Positions 6,209 through 9,811 of a stretch of DNA of 9,811 nucleotides are shown in pieces (the first letter of the stretch is position 1; each line of letters starts with the position of its first letter). Source of the DNA: an uncultured Roseburia sp. (GTDB lineage Bacteria; Bacillota; Clostridia; Lachnospirales; Lachnospiraceae); NCBI GenBank assembly GCA_945928585.1, contig CAMENQ010000063.1:1-9811 (forward strand), read 5' to 3'. The notes under the pieces are model-generated. The model was not told the DNA's origin and did not search any database. It was given only the letters and a program-made list of their open reading frames with translations. The translations under genes and the position numbers were made by a program.

Positions 6209-6262
6209 TTTTATACCTGTGCCTGTTAGGCTCTTCCTTTCCTTTTAGTAATAATACTTTTA

Positions 6263-6291
6263 ATAATAATTCTTTCACTCACCCTTTACAA
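6263..6291 (-). promoter_or_regulatory. candidate promoter before the ECF ATPase gene
   Basis: TTGTAA (complement of 6286-6291, overlapping the fbp stop) and TATTAT (complement of 6263-6268) are 17 nt apart on the minus strand. Each is close to the sigma-A consensus, but the region is AT-rich and chance matches are likely. A start near 6256 would give a leader of about 48 nt containing a small GCCT-AAC-AGGC stem. No terminator separates fbp from ecfA, so co-transcription is also possible. Confidence 0.35.
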
Positions 6292-8265
6292 TATACCATC
6301 CTCATAAGCCTTAACAAGAATTTTCAAATCCTCTATTGTCTCATGAAGTTCAGAACCTATGTCTGTGTCTGCTACCATTACACGCTCAGACATTACCTCT
6401 GTAATTTTAATTTTCGGAGCTATTTTATATTTTCTGTTTTCACTGCTCTGTCCTGCAAGAAAAGCCTCATTTTTCTCTGTATCTATATTATGCTCAGCCA
6501 GTGCAAGATGATGTGAATTGTATATAAGTGTATAGCCTGCAATACCTGTTCTTGTCCTGTATGCCTTTGAAATGCCGCCGTCGATAACATACAGCTTTCC
6601 GTTTGCCTTTACAGGGCTTTCACCGTCTTTTAGTTTTACCGGTACATGACCGTTTATAATATGTGAGCTTGCAGGGTTTAATCCAAATTCATCAAATATC
6701 TTATCGCATATGTCTTCTCTGTTGCTGAGTGCGTAATATGGATTATATATTTCTATTCTTGCTTCCTTATCATCTATAAAATAATTTTCAAAGGCTGCCA
6801 TCTTGCTCTTTCCATATACGGAAGAATTACGTCCGCACCACAGATACCACATAAAATCTACAGATGACTCATCTCCTACATAATAGGCATTTTTTGCAAT
6901 CTTATTTATATGGTCAAGCATATTTCTTCCCTTAAATACACCTGCATTAAACTGCACCTCCGTAAATGAACCATCTACATTCATAGGTATACAGCCATGA
7001 TACAGAAGATTTGAGTTACAGCAGCAGTACATTGAACCATTTGTGTAAAGAAACTCTACATGTCTGTTAAGAAGCTCGCTGTGCCTGAAAGATACAGCCA
7101 GTGCATTTAAAAGTTCCTTTTCTCCGTCTGTAAGTTCAAGTGGATTTTCAGGATTTATGGTAGGAAATGAATGGTCGTTAAGCTTATATGTACGTCCCTC
7201 TATATCTACCGTAAAATCCTCATAATTTATACGCTCAAGTACATTTCTGTCATCCATATAGTATTCAGGATGTCTCTTAATTATCTGTCCCTCCAGTTTG
7301 AACTGTATAATGGCTATAGCCTTGTGCATCTTGGCTGCCAGCTTAATATCTACATTGTCAAACTCATTTTCATCCAGTGTCTTTGGTGCAAAGGACTTGC
7401 AATCATCATCTTTATACACGCTTGAAGCAAACATTGACAATGGACGCATATTTATACCGTAACCATCCTCAAGTACATCGAAATTGTTGTAGCTTACTGC
7501 TATACGGACTACATTTGCCACAAGTGCCAGGTTGCCACAGGCTGCTCCCATCCACGATATGTCGTGATTTCCCCACTGGATATCAACATCCGGAAAGTTA
7601 ATAAGCTCGTTCATTATTATATCAGCTCTCGGACCTCTGTCGAATATGTCACCAATAATGTGAAGCTTATCTACTGCCAGCTGCTGTGCCAGTACGCAAA
7701 GATGTGTTATAAACTGATTTCCTGCATTTGTATCTACTATTGAATTGACAATCTCATCAAAATAATGCTTTTTATCCCTGTCTGTCGTATCTACATTTAA
7801 GAGCTCATCTATAGCATAAGAATAATCTGCCGGAAGCTTTTTACGCACCTTTGAGCGTGTGTATTTTGATGAAAGCTCCTTACAAAGCTTAATAAGTCTG
7901 TATATTGTAAGCTTCTGGGCTACAGGCTTCAAGCCTCCCTTTCCAAGTTCCTTTAAGGTCTCCTCCGGAAAATATACAAGCTGCGCCAGTTCTTCCATTT
8001 CCTCCTCTGTCATGGAATCACTTAAAAGCATAGTTATCTTATCTCTGATTGTTCCTGATGCGCTTCTTAAAAGATTAATAAATGCTTCGTATTCACCATG
8101 AAGGTCACTAAAAAAATATTCCGTTCCCTTTGGGAGGCTTAATATAGAGCTTAAATTTATTATCTCACTCTTTGCGGCTGCTGCGTTTGGATATTTTTCT
8201 GCAAGCAGCTTTAAATACTTTTTGTCTATTTTTACTGATAATTCCTTGCTGTAATCATTAGCCAT
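6286..8265 (-). CDS. fbp: fructose-1,6-bisphosphatase class III
   Basis: This enzyme dephosphorylates fructose 1,6-bisphosphate to fructose 6-phosphate in gluconeogenesis, in the cytosol. The 659-residue length is that of the Firmicutes-type class III family (about 640-670), unrelated in sequence to classes I and II. It is built on a metallophosphoesterase core whose motifs are visible: FFSDLHGEYEAF with Asp54 and His56, IIGDIFDRGPRAD with Asp206 and Asp209/Arg210, WGNHD with Asn233/His234, then later His423 (YHG), His540 (INGHVP) and Asp562 (VIDGG). ATG 8263-8265 is preceded by GAGGG about 7 nt upstream. The gene is separated from rplQ by a strong terminator and has a candidate promoter, so it is probably expressed apart from the ribosomal genes. 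It lies where many Firmicutes have the ecfA genes directly after rplQ. The 77-nt gap to the ATPase gene downstream has no terminator. Confidence 0.96.
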   Translation of the reverse strand: MANDYSKELSVKIDKKYLKLLAEKYPNAAAAKSEIINLSSILSLPKGTEYFFSDLHGEYEAFINLLRSASGTIRDKITMLLSDSMTEEEMEELAQLVYFPEETLKELGKGGLKPVAQKLTIYRLIKLCKELSSKYTRSKVRKKLPADYSYAIDELLNVDTTDRDKKHYFDEIVNSIVDTNAGNQFITHLCVLAQQLAVDKLHIIGDIFDRGPRADIIMNELINFPDVDIQWGNHDISWMGAACGNLALVANVVRIAVSYNNFDVLEDGYGINMRPLSMFASSVYKDDDCKSFAPKTLDENEFDNVDIKLAAKMHKAIAIIQFKLEGQIIKRHPEYYMDDRNVLERINYEDFTVDIEGRTYKLNDHSFPTINPENPLELTDGEKELLNALAVSFRHSELLNRHVEFLYTNGSMYCCCNSNLLYHGCIPMNVDGSFTEVQFNAGVFKGRNMLDHINKIAKNAYYVGDESSVDFMWYLWCGRNSSVYGKSKMAAFENYFIDDKEARIEIYNPYYALSNREDICDKIFDEFGLNPASSHIINGHVPVKLKDGESPVKANGKLYVIDGGISKAYRTRTGIAGYTLIYNSHHLALAEHNIDTEKNEAFLAGQSSENRKYKIAPKIKITEVMSERVMVADTDIGSELHETIEDLKILVKAYEDGIL

Positions 8266-8311
8266 ACTTTTTCCCTCTTTTCCCAGTTATTTCAGCACTG
8301 CATTTGGCTTA

Positions 8312-8340
8312 ATTTTACTACACGAAAAAAGGGATTGCAA
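8312..8340 (-). promoter_or_regulatory. candidate fbp promoter
   Basis: On the minus strand TTGCAA (complement of 8335-8340) and TAAAAT (complement of 8312-8317) are separated by 17 nt. This is a good near-consensus sigma-A promoter placed after the rplQ terminator and about 40 nt upstream of the fbp ATG. The 9-mer AGCACTGCA occurs on both sides, at 8294-8302 and 8367-8375, and could be an operator pair, though it may be chance. Confidence 0.5.
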
Positions 8341-8403
8341 GGTGTTATTATAAATCTTTATATAAAAGCACTGCACGACAACAGCGTTCTTTTCCCATTA
8401 TTT

Positions 8404-8435
8404 AAAAAACGTGGATACTTTTTACAGTATCCACG
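8404..8435 (-). terminator. intrinsic terminator of the rpoA-rplQ unit
   Basis: CGTGGATACT (8410-8419) pairs perfectly with AGTATCCACG (8426-8435) around a 6-nt loop. On the minus strand the hairpin is followed by six T residues (complement of 8404-8409). It begins 33 nt after the rplQ stop and should end the long ribosomal-protein/alpha operon transcript before fbp. Confidence 0.92.
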
Positions 8436-8468
8436 CCTAAATATTTTATATAAAATTTTCCTGCTATA

Positions 8469-9005
8469 TTATACTAACTCAAGTAAAACTTCCATAGCAG
8501 CGTCACCTTTTCTCTGGCCAATCTTAACGATTCTTGTATATCCACCGTTACGATCTGCATACTTTGGTGCGTACTCTGAGAATAACTTGTCGCAAAGGTC
8601 AACCTTCTTTGTTGCCTTCTTTCTTCCTGCTGCTTCTGCAGGAACTTCTGTTACATTGTAAAGAACCTTAAGCATCTGACGTCTTGCATGAAGTCTTGAA
8701 GGCATATCCTTCTTAATCTTCTTTTCAACAGTCTCGAACTTTGTAACCTTCTTACCGTCTACAACTTCCTTAACTCTCTTACCATCTTTATCCTTTACAG
8801 GAACCTTTGCCTGTACTGTAACTTCTTCAAAGTTATCTTTTTCCTTTACAGCAAGTGCGATTAATCCTTCAGCTACCTTACGGATTTCCTTAGCCTTTGC
8901 CTCTGTTGTAACTATCTTACCATGTGTAAGTAAGCTTGTTACCTGTGCTCTGATTAATGCCTTTCTCTGTGCAGATGTTCTGCTAAGCTTTCTATATCCA
9001 GCCAT
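8469..9005 (-). CDS. rplQ: 50S ribosomal protein L17 (bL17) with internal insertion
   Basis: L17 is a 23S rRNA-binding protein near the peptide exit tunnel. From ATG 9003-9005 the protein begins MAGYRKLSRTSAQRKALIR, as the family does. The frame can be read 14 codons further upstream, but that stretch has no family similarity and AAAGGAG lies about 10 nt before the chosen ATG. At 178 residues it is about 55-60 longer than typical L17 (about 120 in Bacillus). The excess is mainly one Lys/Glu/Val-rich insertion at about residues 54-103, between the helix ending GLIALA and the conserved LHARRQ motif (105-110), plus a short Lys-rich stretch near 127-134. The C-terminal GGYTRIVKIGQRKGD-ELV is intact. 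It follows rpoA, as in most bacteria, after a 150-nt gap and is closed by its own terminator. Confidence 0.97.
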   Translation of the reverse strand: MAGYRKLSRTSAQRKALIRAQVTSLLTHGKIVTTEAKAKEIRKVAEGLIALAVKEKDNFEEVTVQAKVPVKDKDGKRVKEVVDGKKVTKFETVEKKIKKDMPSRLHARRQMLKVLYNVTEVPAEAAGRKKATKKVDLCDKLFSEYAPKYADRNGGYTRIVKIGQRKGDAAMEVLLELV

Positions 9006-9076
9006 TTTTATAAAACTCCTTTCCTTACGACAACCTATGTCACACATTTACTTATGTATATGCCTGTATAGATTGC

Positions 9077-9107
9077 AGTGCAAAAAACAGTGTAAATTTT
9101 TTGCACT
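9077..9107. repeat. perfect 11-bp hairpin between rpoA and rplQ
   Basis: AGTGCAAAAAA (9077-9087) pairs with TTTTTTGCACT (9097-9107) around a 9-nt loop. It is AU-rich with only a small GC part and has no T-tract after it on the minus strand, so it is a poor terminator. It could be an RNA-processing or stability element within the polycistronic transcript. Confidence 0.55.
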
Positions 9108-9108
9108 A

Positions 9109-9136
9109 TGCCCGCACTCTTCGGTTTTACCGGGCA
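9109..9136. repeat. second hairpin between rpoA and rplQ
   Basis: TGCCCG (9109-9114) pairs with CGGGCA (9131-9136) around a 16-nt loop; an alternative inner pairing CGGT/ACCG (9122-9132) competes with it. It lies 19 nt after the rpoA stop, just ahead of the AT-rich hairpin on the transcript. The two together make most of the 150-nt gap structured. Confidence 0.45.
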
Positions 9137-9155
9137 CCTGTGTTTATTTAACTTC

Positions 9156-9811
9156 TTAGTTATCGCTATCAGACTTTAATGAAAGACCAAGCTCTTTAAG
9201 CTTTGCTAAAACCTCTTCAAGTGACTTGCGTCCAAGGTTTCTAACCTTCATCATATCCTCTGAACTCTTATTTGTAAGCTCTTCTACTGTATTGATACCG
9301 GCTCTCTTTAAGCAGTTGTATGAACGAACTGAAAGCTCAAGCTCATCGATGTTCATCTCAAGAACCTTCTCCTGAGCATCGTTTTCCTTCTCGACCATAA
9401 CGTCAACCTGCTGTGCTGCCTCTGAAAGATCGATGAACAGATTTAAATGCTCACTTAACACCTTAGCTGCAAGGCTGACTGCCTCGTCCGGCTCCAATGT
9501 ACCATTTGTAAATACATCTAATGTAAGCTTATCGTAATCTGTAACCTGACCTACACGGGTATTCTCAACTGTAAGGTTAACACGCTCTACCGGTGTGTAG
9601 ATAGAATCAACAGCGATTACACCGATTGGAGTATCCTCGCTCTTATTCTTGTCTGCTCCTACATATCCTCTACCCTTTGTAATTGTGAGCTCCATGTAAA
9701 GCTTTGAGTCTGCTCCACCATTTAAGTGTGCAATCTCTAACTCAGGATTCATAATTTCGATATCAGAGTCAATCTGGATATCAGCTGCTGTAACAACGCC
9801 TTCACCTTCGA
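9156..9811 (-). CDS. rpoA: RNA polymerase alpha subunit (5' end outside window)
   Basis: The frame is open to the right edge; 217 residues plus two bases of a further codon are visible, roughly the last two thirds of the usual 310-330. The visible part starts at the conserved [20 protein letters not shown] of the N-terminal assembly domain and continues through KGRGYVGAD and [20 protein letters not shown]. After an acidic linker comes the C-terminal domain ([15 protein letters not shown], then [15 protein letters not shown]). In that domain the Arg and Asn of VRSYN correspond to the DNA-contacting R265/N268 of E. coli alpha. The ATG at 9752 is an internal Met, since in-frame codons upstream continue the family sequence. 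It is followed by rplQ, as in most bacterial genomes. Confidence 0.97.
   Translation of the reverse strand, partial: EGEGVVTAADIQIDSDIEIMNPELEIAHLNGGADSKLYMELTITKGRGYVGADKNKSEDTPIGVIAVDSIYTPVERVNLTVENTRVGQVTDYDKLTLDVFTNGTLEPDEAVSLAAKVLSEHLNLFIDLSEAAQQVDVMVEKENDAQEKVLEMNIDELELSVRSYNCLKRAGINTVEELTNKSSEDMMKVRNLGRKSLEEVLAKLKELGLSLKSDSDN

Noticed and set aside
5846..6516. Plus-strand open frames of about 125 codons opposite the ATPase and fbp genes
   Set aside because: They lie antisense to strongly recognisable coding sequence and show hydrophobic, Cys/Tyr-rich, low-complexity composition typical of reverse-strand shadows.
8335..8661. 108-codon plus-strand open frame across the rplQ terminator
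   Set aside because: It runs through the intrinsic terminator and antisense into rplQ and has no protein similarity that I recognise.
9006..9047. Upstream start adding 14 residues to L17
   Set aside because: The added residues are not L17-like, while the internal ATG has a Shine-Dalgarno sequence and begins the conserved YRKLSRTSAQR motif.
9055..9083. TTGCAC-17-TATACA as an rplQ promoter on the minus strand
   Set aside because: Only 3 of 6 and 4 of 6 consensus bases match and the -35 hexamer lies inside the hairpin; too weak to list as a promoter.

Overview
The window looks like a chromosomal segment of a low-GC, anaerobic Firmicute, most likely a Lachnospiraceae-type gut bacterium. The evidence is the conserved order rpoA-rplQ-...-ecfA-ecfT-truA-rplM-rpsI, a class III (Firmicutes-type) fructose-1,6-bisphosphatase, a ribosomal protein L17 carrying a long internal insertion, and adjacent integrative-element debris with a DUF4368-type large serine recombinase. 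Genus-level placement is inference; no 16S or other marker is present.

Right and centre (about 1518-9811), all on the minus strand, is a housekeeping block. Read in the direction of transcription it holds: the 3' two thirds of rpoA (cut by the window edge); a 150-nt structured intercistronic gap; rplQ with a strong intrinsic terminator; fbp with a candidate promoter of its own; a single 629-codon gene that fuses the two ATPases of the energy-coupling factor (ECF) vitamin transporter (EcfA1-EcfA2); ecfT, overlapping the ATPase gene by 8 nt; truA with a TTG start whose Shine-Dalgarno sequence overlaps the ecfT stop; then a consensus sigma-A promoter (TTGACA, 17 nt, TATAAT), a leader of about 168 nt with hairpins, rplM and rpsI, ended by an intrinsic terminator with U-tracts on both strands. 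Three transcription units are suggested: the alpha operon ending after rplQ; fbp-ecfA1A2-ecfT-truA; and rplM-rpsI.

Left (1 to about 1517), mostly on the plus strand, is the end of one or more integrated mobile elements abutting the rpsI terminator. It holds the C-terminus of a large serine recombinase, then immediately a decapitated tyrosine-integrase C-terminus (nested insertion or recombination scar), a 9-codon ORF whose stop lies inside a hairpin, two small unrecognised genes, a terminator, and a set of short direct repeats including three 11-bp-phased copies of TGTGTGCTA that look like recombinase or accessory-factor binding sites. The 3' side of rpsI therefore appears to be an integration site in this genome.

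No clearly new defence or metabolic system is visible. The most notable points are the EcfA1-EcfA2 fusion, the nested recombinase scar, the phased repeats at the element/host border, and the in-frame TAG coinciding with a broken base pair of a hairpin.
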